Assembly (NCBI RefSeq): GCF_024609765.1
Contig: NZ_JANFDG010000017.1
Coordinates: 59,503 to 123,502 of the forward strand
Direction: 5' to 3'
Length of the DNA: 64,000 nt
DNA from: Shinella pollutisoli
GTDB lineage: Bacteria; Pseudomonadota; Alphaproteobacteria; Rhizobiales; Rhizobiaceae
A program made the position numbers and the translations under genes. Positions within the stretch are counted from its first letter, which is position 1. Every line of letters begins with the position of its first letter. Shown here piece by piece: positions 10,083 to 18,730 of the stretch. The notes beneath the pieces were generated by a model that ran no database searches, had not been told where the DNA came from, and saw only the letters and a list, made by a program, of their open reading frames with translations.

Positions 10083-10892
10083 TCAGCGGTAGGCGCCGTT
10101 CACCGTCAGGTCGGGCAGTTCGCCGCCGACCCACTTCTCGTAGAGCTCGGCGTAGCGGCCGGTGCGGACCTGCTGGTTGATGAACAGGTTCAGGTAGTTG
10201 AGGAAGCCGTATTCCTCGCGGTTGGTGAAGAGCGCGACGTAGTCGATGTCGAAGGGCGCCTTGCCGACGACGGAGATGCCGGGGAACTTGCCGGTCTTGA
10301 CGTTGGCCTGGGCGACGGTCGAGGTGGAGACCGTGGCGTCGATCTGGCCCTGGCTCAGCGCCAGGAAGACGTCGGCCTGCGTCTGGTACGGGCGGAACTC
10401 GCCTTCGCCCCATTCCTTGACCTGGTTCTCGAGCGCGATCGCCTCGAACGTGCCGGCGGTGGCGCCGACGACCTTGCCCTTCATGCCCTCGAAGGAGGTG
10501 ATGCCGGACTTGTCGTTGGCGGTAACGGCCATCTCGAAGGCGAAGTAGGGGATCGTCATGCCGACGGTCTTGGCGCGCTCCAGCGTGTCGGAGGTGGAGG
10601 CGACGCCGACGTCGACGCGGCCGGACATCAGGGCCGGAATGCGCTCGGGGAACGGCGTCTCGACGATTTCGGCGGTGACGCCGAGCGCCTTGGCGAGGTC
10701 GTTGCAATAGTCGACGTCGAAACCGATCGGGTTGTTGTTCTCGTCGCGCGAGCCCATCGGCGGGAAGTCGAGCACGACGGCGCAGCGCAGCGTGCCGGAG
10801 GCGATCACGTCATCGAGCTTGTCGGCGAAGGCCGGACCCGTGGACGCGACCGCAGCGGCGAGGCCGAAGGCGAAAACCGTGGATTTCTTCAT
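10083..10892 (-). CDS. Periplasmic amino acid-binding protein of the importer
   Basis: Secreted binding protein, 269 aa. A Sec signal peptide is visible (KKSTVFAFGLAAAVASTGPAFA, cleavage near residue 23). The mature part is a family 3 solute-binding protein: IASGTLRCAVVLDFPPMGSR, IGFDVDYCNDLAKALGV, RIPALMSGRVDVGV, SQGQIDATVS. It delivers the ligand to the two permeases encoded downstream. First gene of the operon that ends with AcnX; its upstream region holds TTGTAT-type motifs shared with other hydroxyproline promoters. The ligand is most likely a proline or hydroxyproline isomer, by context only. Confidence 0.88.
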   Translation of the reverse strand: MKKSTVFAFGLAAAVASTGPAFADKLDDVIASGTLRCAVVLDFPPMGSRDENNNPIGFDVDYCNDLAKALGVTAEIVETPFPERIPALMSGRVDVGVASTSDTLERAKTVGMTIPYFAFEMAVTANDKSGITSFEGMKGKVVGATAGTFEAIALENQVKEWGEGEFRPYQTQADVFLALSQGQIDATVSTSTVAQANVKTGKFPGISVVGKAPFDIDYVALFTNREEYGFLNYLNLFINQQVRTGRYAELYEKWVGGELPDLTVNGAYR

Positions 10893-10969
10893 TTCTCTCT
10901 CCCTGAGTTGGCAGCGCTTGTCACGCTGTCGTCGCTATTTCACGTCGCAGATTAGAAATCAATGGAAAA

Positions 10970-10993
10970 ATACAAGGAATATACAATACGTAT
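10970..10993. promoter_or_regulatory. Candidate GntR operator upstream of the importer operon
   Basis: Two ATACAA half-sites (10970-10975 and 10981-10986) run into the perfect palindrome ATACGTAT (10986-10993), about 80-100 bases upstream of the binding-protein start. The same TTGTAT/ATAC-GTAT words occur in the promoters at 12667 and 14549. The neighbouring GntR/FCD regulator is the natural candidate to bind them. Confidence 0.45.
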
Positions 10994-11021
10994 TAACAAT
11001 CGTCAGCCAAAACCTCCGCGT

Positions 11022-11058
11022 CGGGTGCCTTCCGTTACCCGGAAGGCACCCGTTTTTT
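11022..11058 (+). terminator. Strong Rho-independent terminator on the plus strand, without an upstream plus-strand gene
   Basis: A perfect 13-bp stem (CGGGTGCCTTCCG at 11022-11034, CGGAAGGCACCCG at 11040-11052), a five-base loop and then TTTTTT (11053-11058). The U-tract is on the plus strand. Genes on both sides are on the minus strand. It may block antisense transcription, end an unannotated small RNA that starts in the 10.9 kb intergenic region, or act weakly for the aldehyde dehydrogenase gene on the other strand. Confidence 0.75.
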
Positions 11059-11074
11059 CAATCCGTCGCCTACC

Positions 11075-12592
11075 TTAGCGCAAAAATTCCTCCGGCAGCA
11101 GGCCTTCCGGGAAATTCTGGTAGGAGACCGGCCGCAGGAAGCGGCGGATGGAGAGCGTGCCGACGCTCGTCGCACCGAAGTTCGTGGAGGCCGGGTACGG
11201 GCCGCCGTGCACCATGGAATCGACCACCTCGACGCCGGTCGGGAAGCCGTTGACCAGCACGCGGCCGGCCTTGCGCTCCAGGATCGGACGCAGGCGGCGG
11301 GCGGCGTCGAGGTCGGCGGCGTCCATGTGGAGCGTCGCGGTGAGCTGGCCCTCGAAGCCCTTGGCGAGGCCCACCATCTCGTCGAGCGAGCCGACGCGCA
11401 CGACGAGGCCGAGCGGGCCGAACACCTCTTCCGACAGCGCGTGATCGGCGAGGAATTTCTCGCCCGTCGTCTCGAACAGGTTCGGCGCGGCGGAGCGTTC
11501 GGAGGAGTCCGTCACCAGCAGCGGCTTGACCGCGTTGCGCGTGGTGAAGCGTTCCTTCCCGTCGCGATAGGCCTTGGCGATGCCGTCCGTCAGCATGGTC
11601 TGCGGCGCGGCCTTGCCGAGCGCGGCGACGGCGGCGGTCGTGAAGCGGTCGGCGTCCGCGCCGTCGATCACCACGGCGATGCCGGGATTGGTGCAGAACT
11701 GGCCGGCACCCATCGTCAGCGAGCCGGACCAGCCCTCGGCCAGCGTCTCGGCCCGCGCCTTCAGCGCCTCGGGCAGCAGGAACATCGGATTGACCGAGCC
11801 GAGCTCGCCGAAGAAGGGGATCGGCTGCGGCCGTGCGGCGCAGAGGTTGAAGAGCGCGCGTCCGCCGGCGAGCGAGCCGGTGAAGCCGACGGCCTGGATC
11901 AGCGGATGCTGCACCAGTGCCTCGCCGACCTGGCGGTTGCCGCCCTGGATCAGCGAGAAGACGCCCGGATGCACGCCGGTCTTCTTGATGGCGGCGTCGA
12001 TCGCCTGGGCGACGATCTCGCCGGTGCCGGGATGGGCGGAGTGGCCCTTGACGACGACCGGGCAGCCGGCCGCGAGCGCGGCCGCCGTGTCGCCGCCCGC
12101 CGTCGAGAAGGCGAGCGGGAAGTTGGAGGCGCCGAAGACGGCGACCGGGCCGACGGGACGCTGCAGCAGGCGGATTTCCGGGCGCGGCGCCGGCTGGCGT
12201 TCCGGCAGCGCCGCGTCGAAGCGGCGGTCGAGATAGTCGCCCTTCTCGATATGGTCGGCGAAGAGGCGGAGCTGGCCGGTGGTGCGGCCGCGCTCGCCCT
12301 GAAGGCGCGCGACCGGCAGGCCGGTCTCCTGCGTGCCGATCTCGGTGATGTCGTCGGCGCGCGCCTCGATCTCGTCGGCGATCGCCCGCAGGAAGGCCGC
12401 GCGCTCCTTCGCCGTCGAATAGCCGTAGCTCCAGAAGGCCTCCTCGGCGGCTTCCGCGGCGCGGTTCACCAGCTCGACGGTGCCGGCGGCGAACTCATGG
12501 GCCGGACCGTGCGCGGGCGCGGAGGAGAAGGTGCCGTTGCCCGCCAGCCATTCGCCGGCGACAAGGTGTTTTCCGTTGGGGATAAAAGCCAT
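11075..12592 (-). CDS. 2,5-dioxovalerate (alpha-ketoglutarate semialdehyde) dehydrogenase
   Basis: NAD(P)-dependent aldehyde dehydrogenase, 505 aa, oxidising alpha-ketoglutarate semialdehyde to 2-oxoglutarate. The catalytic cysteine is C300 in GAGQFCTNPG and the glutamate is in FFGELGSVNP; the nucleotide-binding part has GPVAVFGASNFPLAFS. FFGELGSVNP and GAGQFCTNPG are typical of the KGSADH type found in pentose and hydroxyproline catabolism. It is transcribed divergently from the Ldh_2 gene at 12737, sharing a 144-base promoter region. This is the final step of 4-hydroxyproline degradation; it would also serve a pentonate pathway using the dehydratase at 45548. Confidence 0.88.
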   Translation of the reverse strand: MAFIPNGKHLVAGEWLAGNGTFSSAPAHGPAHEFAAGTVELVNRAAEAAEEAFWSYGYSTAKERAAFLRAIADEIEARADDITEIGTQETGLPVARLQGERGRTTGQLRLFADHIEKGDYLDRRFDAALPERQPAPRPEIRLLQRPVGPVAVFGASNFPLAFSTAGGDTAAALAAGCPVVVKGHSAHPGTGEIVAQAIDAAIKKTGVHPGVFSLIQGGNRQVGEALVQHPLIQAVGFTGSLAGGRALFNLCAARPQPIPFFGELGSVNPMFLLPEALKARAETLAEGWSGSLTMGAGQFCTNPGIAVVIDGADADRFTTAAVAALGKAAPQTMLTDGIAKAYRDGKERFTTRNAVKPLLVTDSSERSAAPNLFETTGEKFLADHALSEEVFGPLGLVVRVGSLDEMVGLAKGFEGQLTATLHMDAADLDAARRLRPILERKAGRVLVNGFPTGVEVVDSMVHGGPYPASTNFGATSVGTLSIRRFLRPVSYQNFPEGLLPEEFLR

Positions 12593-12666
12593 TTGACGTC
12601 CCTTTCTGAAGAAGCGTGATATGCCTCGGGCAAAATCGGTCCGGGTGAATTGCCCTTGTTGCGCAT

Positions 12667-12683
12667 TTGTATACTCTATGTAT
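12667..12683. promoter_or_regulatory. Candidate GntR operator in the divergent KGSADH / Ldh_2 promoter region
   Basis: TTGTATAC (12667-12674) followed by GTAT (12680-12683) gives an ATAC-N5-GTAT inverted pair and a GTATAC palindrome (12669-12674). It is located centrally in the only promoter region available to both divergent genes. Similar words occur upstream of the binding-protein and racemase-family genes. Confidence 0.5.
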
Positions 12684-12736
12684 GCAGAACATCAACCGCC
12701 AACCGCTGCGTTCGGCGTCAATCGGGAGAGACAGAG

Positions 12737-13774
12737 ATGACGGAAACCACCACCCTGACGGTCGAGGCCCTCGCGGAGCGCGTCGCCGCGATCTTCCGCC
12801 GCACCGGCCTGAACGACGTCCAGGCCGGGGCGCTGGCGCGGGTGATCGTGGCCGGCGAGCGCGACGCCTGCAAGTCGCACGGCGTCTACCGTATCGAGGG
12901 AGCGCTGCGCACCGTCAAGGCCGGCAAGGTGAAGCCGGACGCGATCCCGGAACTTTCCGCCGACGACGGCTCGGCCATCGTCAAGGTGGACGCCAGGGGC
13001 GGCTTCGCCAACCCGGCCTTCGAGCTCGGCGTGCCGGCGCTGGCCGAACGGGCGCGCCGCCTCGGCCTCGCCGCGCTGGTCATCAACGACTGCACCCACT
13101 TCTCCGCGCTCTGGCCGGAGGTCGAGGCGCTGACCGAGCAAGGCCTCGCCGCGCTGGTCATGTGCCCGAGCTATGCGACGGTGGCGCCGACGGGCGGCAA
13201 CAAGCCGCTGCTCGGCACCAACCCCTTCGCCTTCGGCTGGCCGCGCAAGGGCACGAGCCCCTACGTCTTCGACTTCGCGACCTCGGTCGCCGCGCGCGGC
13301 GAGATCGAGCTGCACCGCCGCGCCGGCAAGAAGCTGCCGGAAGGCTGGGCGATCGATGCCGACGGCAACCCGACCACCGATCCGGAAGCCGCGCTGGCCG
13401 GCGCCATGCTGCCCTTCGGCGGGCACAAGGGCTCGGCGATCGGCACGATGATCGAGCTTCTCGCCGGCATCATGATCGGCGACCTGACGAGCCCCGAGGT
13501 GCTCGACTATCTCGGCACCACGACGCTCGCGCCGTTCCACGGCGAGCTGATCCTCGCCTTCTCGCCGGAAGCCTTCGCCAAGGGGCGGCCGGGCGATCCC
13601 TTCGCGCGCGCCGAGACGCTGTTTCAGACCATCGTCGGCCAGGGCGCCCGCCTGCCCTCGCAGCGGCGCTTCGCGGCGCGGGCGAAGTCGGAGCGCGAGG
13701 GCATCGTGCTGACGGCGACCGAGACGGAACAGCTCGACCGGCTGCTGGAGAAGGGCCTCGACGCGGTTTCCTGA
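12737..13774 (+). CDS. Ldh_2 family NAD(P)H-dependent oxidoreductase, probable delta-1-pyrroline-2-carboxylate reductase
   Basis: A 345-aa member of the malate/L-lactate (Ldh_2, type-2) dehydrogenase family. Visible family features are GERDACKSHGVYRI near residue 40, NDCTHFSALWPEVEAL, APTGGNKPLLGTNPFAFGWP and LPFGGHKGSAIGTMIELLAG. In 3-hydroxyproline clusters these enzymes reduce Pyr2C to L-proline. The ATG at 12737 has a GGGAGAG site nearby. The gene is divergent from KGSADH and convergent with the GntR gene. Pairing with AcnX and with the Ser/Cys racemase homologue, both possible Pyr2C producers, supports the role; ureidoglycolate- or malate-type activity is the alternative. Confidence 0.8.
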   Translation: MTETTTLTVEALAERVAAIFRRTGLNDVQAGALARVIVAGERDACKSHGVYRIEGALRTVKAGKVKPDAIPELSADDGSAIVKVDARGGFANPAFELGVPALAERARRLGLAALVINDCTHFSALWPEVEALTEQGLAALVMCPSYATVAPTGGNKPLLGTNPFAFGWPRKGTSPYVFDFATSVAARGEIELHRRAGKKLPEGWAIDADGNPTTDPEAALAGAMLPFGGHKGSAIGTMIELLAGIMIGDLTSPEVLDYLGTTTLAPFHGELILAFSPEAFAKGRPGDPFARAETLFQTIVGQGARLPSQRRFAARAKSEREGIVLTATETEQLDRLLEKGLDAVS

Positions 13775-13788
13775 TCGAAGCAATTCGA

Positions 13789-13811
13789 GCAAAAGCGTGC
13801 AGCGGTTTTGC
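13789..13811. repeat. Short palindromic intergenic repeat between convergent genes
   Basis: GCAAAAGCG (13789-13797), loop TGCA, GCGGTTTTGC (13802-13811): an imperfect dyad. It lies in a 43-base gap between convergent stops and is preceded by CAATTCGAGC. Short palindromes with this GCAAAA...TTTTGC core recur between genes in Rhizobiaceae. It could act as a bidirectional terminator, though it has only four U residues and they lie in the stem. Confidence 0.5.
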
Positions 13812-13817
13812 GCAGGC

Positions 13818-14522
13818 TTATAGAGACATGTCGAGGCGGCCGTCGCGGATGAACAGCTTCTGCACCTGCTGGACGATCTGCTCGGAATGGGCCTTCGCCA
13901 GCCGGTCGGCTCCCTCGACGTCGCGCGCCTCGATGAGGGCGATGAGCTGACCGTGTTCCTCGACGAAGCGCTCGGGGAACTGGTCCTCGTAGGACTGGTA
14001 ATAGAGCCGCAGGATGCGCCGGCCCTCGTCCAGCAGCCGGCGGAACAGGCCGCTGAAATAGGGGTTGCGGCCGGCATCGGCGATGGCCGCGTGGAAGGCG
14101 GCGTTCGTCGCGATCATCGCCAGCGCGTCGCGCGCCTTCACGGCGGCGGCGTAGTCCTCGTGGAAGCCGCGGATGATCTTCAGGTCCTCAGGGCGGTGGT
14201 ACTGCGCGGCAAGCCGCGTCGTCACCCGGTACATCAGCACCATCGCGTCGAAGAAGGTGTGCAGATTGAGGAAGTCGATGTTCGACACCATGGTCGAGCG
14301 GTTCGGCAAGGTCTCGATCAGCCCCTCCCCCGCCAGCCGCACCAGCGCCTCGCGGATCGGCGTGCGCGACATCTTGAACCGCTCGGCGAGCTGCACCTCG
14401 TCGACGGGGCTGCCCGGCGGCAGCTTCAGGTCGAGGATCTCGTCGCGCAGAAGGTCGTAGACCATCTTCACGCCGGAGCCTCGCTTGCGCTCGGGAAGCG
14501 CGGGGGAAATGGTGTCGGTCAT
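13818..14522 (-). CDS. GntR-family transcriptional regulator (FCD subfamily)
   Basis: A 234-aa FadR-type regulator. The N-terminal winged helix has [20 protein letters not shown] and [18 protein letters not shown] (about residues 33-75). The rest is the all-helical FCD ligand domain with the metal or ligand histidines suggested by [17 protein letters not shown] and [14 protein letters not shown]. It is divergent from the racemase-family gene, with a 103-base shared region containing ATACTTGTAT. It is the only regulator inside the hydroxyproline cluster and probably responds to a hydroxyproline or Pyr2C. Usual FadR-type members act as repressors. Confidence 0.87.
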   Translation of the reverse strand: MTDTISPALPERKRGSGVKMVYDLLRDEILDLKLPPGSPVDEVQLAERFKMSRTPIREALVRLAGEGLIETLPNRSTMVSNIDFLNLHTFFDAMVLMYRVTTRLAAQYHRPEDLKIIRGFHEDYAAAVKARDALAMIATNAAFHAAIADAGRNPYFSGLFRRLLDEGRRILRLYYQSYEDQFPERFVEEHGQLIALIEARDVEGADRLAKAHSEQIVQQVQKLFIRDGRLDMSL

Positions 14523-14548
14523 GGAAAATCCTCTTGTCGACATAAGAA

Positions 14549-14558
14549 ATACTTGTAT
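14549..14558. promoter_or_regulatory. Candidate GntR operator between gntR and the racemase-family gene
   Basis: ATACTTGTAT at 14549-14558 is an ATAC-N2-GTAT inverted pair, 26 bases from the gntR start and 67 bases from the start at 14626. It contains the TTGTAT word found in the other two hydroxyproline promoter regions. Confidence 0.5.
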
Positions 14559-14625
14559 CGTCCGGCAGGTCAACCGTTTCCGCGGCAGCGGAGCCGGACA
14601 TGCATTCCCAGCAGAGGAAAATGCC

Positions 14626-15657
14626 ATGCGCAGCAGCAAGGTCGTCCATATCGTTTCCTGCCACGCCGAGGGCGAGGTGGGCGACGTCATCGTCGGAGGC
14701 GTGGCGCCGCCGCCCGGGCAGACGCTGTGGGAACAGCGCAAGTTCATCGCCGAGGACGGGACGCTGCGCAACTTCGTGCTGAACGAGCCGCGCGGCGGCG
14801 TCTTCCGCCACATCAACCTCCTCGTGCCGCCGAAGGACCCGCGCGCGACGATGGGCTTCATCATCATGGAGCCGGAGGACACGCCGCCGATGTCGGGCTC
14901 CAACTCGATCTGCGTGTCGACCGTGCTGCTCGACAGCGGCATCGTGCCGATGGTGGAGCCGGAGACGCACATGGTGCTCGAGGCGCCGGGCGGGCTCGTC
15001 AACGTTGTCGCCACCTGCAGGAACGGCAAGGCCGAGCGCATCACCGTCACCAACGTCCCCTCCTTCGCCGACCGGCTCGACGCCAAGCTGGAGGTGGAGG
15101 GGCTCGGCACGCTCACCGTCGACACCGCCTATGGCGGGGACAGCTTCGTCATCGCCGATGCCCGCGCGCTCGGCTTCTCGGTGACGCCCGACGAGGCGCG
15201 CGAGCTCGCCGAGACCGGCATCCGCATCACCAACGCCGCCAACGAGCAGCTCGGCTTCAGCCATCCGGAAAACCCGGAATGGGACCATATCTCCTTCTGC
15301 CAGCTCACGCTGCCGGTCGAGGAGCGCGACGGCGCGCTGCACGGGCGCAACACCGTCGTCATCCAGCCGGCCAAGCTCGACCGCTCGCCGACCGGCACCG
15401 GCTGCTCGGCCCGCATGGCGGTGCTGCACGCGCGCGGGCAGATGAAGGTCGGCCAGCGGTTCTCCGGCTATTCGGTCATCGATTCGCGTTTCGACTGCCG
15501 CATCGCCGGCGAGACGACCGTCGGCGGCCGGCCCGCCATCGTGCCGGAGATCTCCGGCCGCGGCTGGATCACCGGCACCCACCAGGTCATGCTCGATCCG
15601 GACGATCCGTGGCCGGCGGGCTACCGGCTGGCCGACACCTGGCCGCGCAAGCGGTAG
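14626..15657 (+). CDS. Proline racemase superfamily protein (Ser/Cys type): hydroxyproline epimerase / trans-3-hydroxy-L-proline dehydratase
   Basis: A 343-aa proline-racemase-fold enzyme. In classical racemases and 4-hydroxyproline 2-epimerases both catalytic residues are cysteine. Here the first is serine (S90, in MSGSNSI instead of MCGHG) and the second is cysteine (C260, in [11 protein letters not shown]). Ser/Cys members have been described as trans-3-hydroxy-L-proline dehydratases that can also epimerise at C2, so the product may be Pyr2C, a D-epimer, or both. The ATG at 14626 follows AGAGGAA. It is divergent from gntR and followed by a 210-base gap, so it is probably monocistronic. Dehydratase versus epimerase activity cannot be decided from sequence. 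Confidence 0.82.
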   Translation: MRSSKVVHIVSCHAEGEVGDVIVGGVAPPPGQTLWEQRKFIAEDGTLRNFVLNEPRGGVFRHINLLVPPKDPRATMGFIIMEPEDTPPMSGSNSICVSTVLLDSGIVPMVEPETHMVLEAPGGLVNVVATCRNGKAERITVTNVPSFADRLDAKLEVEGLGTLTVDTAYGGDSFVIADARALGFSVTPDEARELAETGIRITNAANEQLGFSHPENPEWDHISFCQLTLPVEERDGALHGRNTVVIQPAKLDRSPTGTGCSARMAVLHARGQMKVGQRFSGYSVIDSRFDCRIAGETTVGGRPAIVPEISGRGWITGTHQVMLDPDDPWPAGYRLADTWPRKR

Positions 15658-15756
15658 GTCCGCATGCCGCGCCCGGCGCCGCCGTTTCCGGACCCCAGAA
15701 ATTTGGCAGGGGCACGCAATAGGCCTTTACAGCCTTCGCCAAACCGTGGAATGTTT

Positions 15757-15769
15757 TGATCATAAATCA
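15757..15769. promoter_or_regulatory. Dyad in the promoter region of the first Pot-type operon
   Basis: TGAT-CATAA-ATCA at 15757-15769, in an AT-rich patch of the 210-base gap before the ATPase gene at 15868. It could be an operator. No regulator is encoded beside this operon, so the binding protein is unknown. Confidence 0.3.
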
Positions 15770-15867
15770 GGCAAGCCTATCACATAGAGCCGCGTCAAGC
15801 GGCCGGACGCCAGAGCCGCCCGACCGGGAGAGGAAACCCGCCGGGCCGGATCACGAACGGGGAACCG

Positions 15868-16968
15868 ATGACTCATTCCCGCGCGACCGGGGCCCATGGC
15901 GGTGCCATCGGCCTCAACGGCATCAAGAAATGGTTCGGCACCTTTCAGGCTGTCGATGACGTCACCCTCGACATCCGCTCCAACGAATTCTTCACGCTGC
16001 TCGGCCCCTCCGGCTGCGGCAAGACCACGCTGCTTCGCATGATCGCCGGCTTCGAGCTGCCGACGGAGGGCAGCCTGACGCTCGACGGCGCGGAGATCTC
16101 GAGCCTCCTGCCGAACCAGCGGCCGGTCAACACGGTCTTCCAGAACTATGCGCTCTTCCCGCACCTGACGGTCGCCGAGAACATCGGCTTCGGGCTGAAG
16201 ATGCTCGGCAGGCCGAAGGCGGAGACCGCCGCCGTCGTCGCCGACATGCTGAAGCTCGTGCATCTCGAAGGGCGCGGCGACGATCCCGTCACCCAGCTTT
16301 CCGGCGGCCAGCAGCAGCGCGTGGCGCTCGCCCGGGCGCTGGCCCCGCGGCCCAAGGTGCTGCTCCTCGACGAGCCGCTCTCGGCGCTCGACCTCAAGCT
16401 GCGCAAGTCGATGCAGATCGAGCTGAAGCGCCTGCAGGCCGAGACCGGCATCACCTTCATCTTCGTCACCCACGACCAGGAGGAGGCGCTGACCATGTCG
16501 GACCGCATCGCCGTCATGTCGAGCGGCAAGGTGCGGCAGGTGGGCACAGCGCGCGAGATCTACGACCGGCCCGCCGACCGCTTCGTCGCCGACTTCATCG
16601 GCGAGACGAATTTCCTGGAAGCGACCGTCGAGCGTGTCGAGGCCGGCCGCGCCGTGCTGCGGCTGCCCTCCGGCGCGACGCTGACGGCGGGCCTGCCGGA
16701 CGGGCTCTCGCCGTCGGGCAAGGTGAGCTTCGTCATCCGCCCGGAGCACGCCGGCCTCGTCGCCGCCGGCAGCGGCACCATCGACGGCACCCTCGGCAAC
16801 GTCGTCTATTTCGGCACCGACACCCATTACCACGTCCATCTCGACGACGGCGCCACCTTCATCGTCCGCCGGCAGAACGCCCGTGCCGGCGCCTCCGGCG
16901 GGCCGGAGGCGGGCCAGCGCGTCGGCATCCTGTTCGGCGAGGACGCCGCGCAGATCCTGAGGGACTGA
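15868..16968 (+). CDS. Spermidine/putrescine-type ABC transporter ATP-binding protein (PotA-like)
   Basis: Cytoplasmic ATPase, 366 aa. Walker [12 protein letters not shown], signature [16 protein letters not shown], Walker [13 protein letters not shown] and H-loop [14 protein letters not shown] are all intact, followed by a TOBE domain (about residues 285-355, [11 protein letters not shown]). First gene of a five- or six-gene plus-strand operon and two bases from the next gene. Family substrates are polyamines and related amines; downstream hydrolases suggest an amide or peptide-like substrate. Confidence 0.88.
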   Translation: MTHSRATGAHGGAIGLNGIKKWFGTFQAVDDVTLDIRSNEFFTLLGPSGCGKTTLLRMIAGFELPTEGSLTLDGAEISSLLPNQRPVNTVFQNYALFPHLTVAENIGFGLKMLGRPKAETAAVVADMLKLVHLEGRGDDPVTQLSGGQQQRVALARALAPRPKVLLLDEPLSALDLKLRKSMQIELKRLQAETGITFIFVTHDQEEALTMSDRIAVMSSGKVRQVGTAREIYDRPADRFVADFIGETNFLEATVERVEAGRAVLRLPSGATLTAGLPDGLSPSGKVSFVIRPEHAGLVAAGSGTIDGTLGNVVYFGTDTHYHVHLDDGATFIVRRQNARAGASGGPEAGQRVGILFGEDAAQILRD

Positions 16969-16970
16969 CC

Positions 16971-17897
16971 ATGGCGAGCGAGGTGGAGCGGATCGGCAGG
17001 GAGCGGGAGAGGAAGGACATCCGCGACCGCTGGCTGCTCAGCGCGCCGGCGCTCGTCATCGTCTTCCTCGCGGCGGTCGGGCCGCTTTTCGTCATGCTGC
17101 TCTATTCCTTCATGGTGAAGGGCGACTACGGCGACGTCAGGCCGGGGGAATTCTCGCTGGAGGGCTGGGTCTCGGTCTTCTTCCAGCGCGACATCTTCGA
17201 TGACACGCTGGGCCTGGCGGACGCGCACCTGTCGATCATCTGGCGCTCGATCCAGCTCTCCTTCCTGACCACCGTGCTGACCCTGATCCTCGGCTTCCCG
17301 ACGGCCTATTTCATCGCCACCCGCCCGCCGCACACCCGGGAGATCTGGGTCTTCCTCGTCACCATCCCCTTCTGGACCAACCTCCTGATCCGCACCTTCG
17401 CGATGCAGCAGGTCATCCGCAACGAGGGCCTCCTGAACAACGCGCTGATCTGGCTCGGCGTGATCGAGAGGCCGCTGCAGATCATGTACACCGACACGGC
17501 CAACCTGCTCGGCATGACCTATGTCTACCTGCCGCTGATGGTGCTGCCGCTCTACGCCTCGATCGAGAAGCTCGACTTCCGGCTGGTGGAGGCGGGATAC
17601 GACCTCTACGCCACCCGCTTCCAGGTCCTGCGGCGGATCGTCATCCCGCTGGTCAGGCCCGGCATCATCGCGGGCTCGATCCTCGTCTTCATCCCGTCGC
17701 TCGGTGCCTACGTCATCCCGCGCGTGCTGGGCGGCGGCAAGAACATGATGCTCGGCAACCTGATCGAGCTGCAGTTCGGCGCGGGCCGCAACTGGCCGCT
17801 CGGCGCGGCGATGTCGATCACGCTGATGGCCCTGGTGATGGTCGCGCTGATCGTCTACGTCCGCAACGCCTCGCGCGGGGGAGCGGGCCATGTTTAG
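16971..17897 (+). CDS. Polyamine-type ABC transporter permease (PotB/PotH-like)
   Basis: Integral membrane protein, 308 aa. A charged N-terminal tail (MASEVERIGRERERKD) precedes a first membrane helix (LLSAPALVIVFLAAVGPLFV) and five more segments. The EAA-like loop reads EAGYDLYATRFQVLRRIVIP. It has the large periplasmic insertion between the first two helices typical of PotB. It overlaps the next permease gene by eight bases. Confidence 0.88.
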   Translation: MASEVERIGRERERKDIRDRWLLSAPALVIVFLAAVGPLFVMLLYSFMVKGDYGDVRPGEFSLEGWVSVFFQRDIFDDTLGLADAHLSIIWRSIQLSFLTTVLTLILGFPTAYFIATRPPHTREIWVFLVTIPFWTNLLIRTFAMQQVIRNEGLLNNALIWLGVIERPLQIMYTDTANLLGMTYVYLPLMVLPLYASIEKLDFRLVEAGYDLYATRFQVLRRIVIPLVRPGIIAGSILVFIPSLGAYVIPRVLGGGKNMMLGNLIELQFGAGRNWPLGAAMSITLMALVMVALIVYVRNASRGGAGHV

Positions 17898-18693
17898 ATC
17901 GCATTTCGACGTCCGCGCCCAGCCCGGCTTCGGGCTGATCACCCTGTTCACGTTCTTCGCGCTCTATCTGCCGATCGCCGCCCTCGTCGTCTATTCCTTC
18001 AACGGGTCGGAATCGCTCTCGCGCTGGGACGGTCTTTCGACGCGCTGGTTCGTCGCCGCCTGGCACAATTCGGCCGTCCAGGACGCGGCCGTCCGCTCGC
18101 TGGTCATCGCGCTGTGGGCCGCCTTCCTCGCGACCTTCGCCGCGACCATGGCGGCGCTTGCGACGACGCGCACGGCGCCCTACCGCGGCCTGACCTTCAA
18201 ATATGCGCTCATCAACCAGCCGCTCATGGTGCCGGAGATCGTCACGGCCGTGGCGCTGCTCATCGTCTTCTCGCGCATCAAGGTGTGGACCGGCTATTCG
18301 GGCCTCGGCTACCTGGTCATGGCCCACACCGCCTTCTGCATCCCCTTCGCCTACCTGCCCATCCGCGCCCGGCTGGAGAGCATGGACCTGACGCTGGAGC
18401 GGGCGGCGGCGGACCTCTACGCCACCCGCTGGATGACCTTCCGCCACGTGACCCTGCCGCTCCTGCGCCCGGGGATCATCGCCGGCTTCATGCTGGCCTT
18501 CGTCATCTCGCTCGACGACGTCGTCATCACGGAATTCGTCAAGTCCGGCGGGCAGGATACCCTGCCGACCTACATGCTGGGCCAGATCCGGCGCGAGACC
18601 ACACCCGAGATCAACGCCATCGCCACGGTCTTCCTTGCGCTTTCGACGGTTCTCGTCGTGGTCTTCTTCTTCGTCAACAGGCGGAAAACGTGA
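17890..18693 (+). CDS. Polyamine-type ABC transporter permease (PotC/PotI-like)
   Basis: Integral membrane protein, 267 aa, six predicted membrane segments, EAA loop RAAADLYATRWMTFRHVTLP. The FVISLDDVVITEFV stretch near residue 205 is characteristic of PotC/PotI. It pairs with the permease encoded immediately upstream, with overlapping reading frames that imply coupled translation. Confidence 0.88.
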   Translation: MFRSHFDVRAQPGFGLITLFTFFALYLPIAALVVYSFNGSESLSRWDGLSTRWFVAAWHNSAVQDAAVRSLVIALWAAFLATFAATMAALATTRTAPYRGLTFKYALINQPLMVPEIVTAVALLIVFSRIKVWTGYSGLGYLVMAHTAFCIPFAYLPIRARLESMDLTLERAAADLYATRWMTFRHVTLPLLRPGIIAGFMLAFVISLDDVVITEFVKSGGQDTLPTYMLGQIRRETTPEINAIATVFLALSTVLVVVFFFVNRRKT

Positions 18694-18730
18694 CATCATC
18701 TCGACAACAAGCGACAGAGAGGAACAGAGA

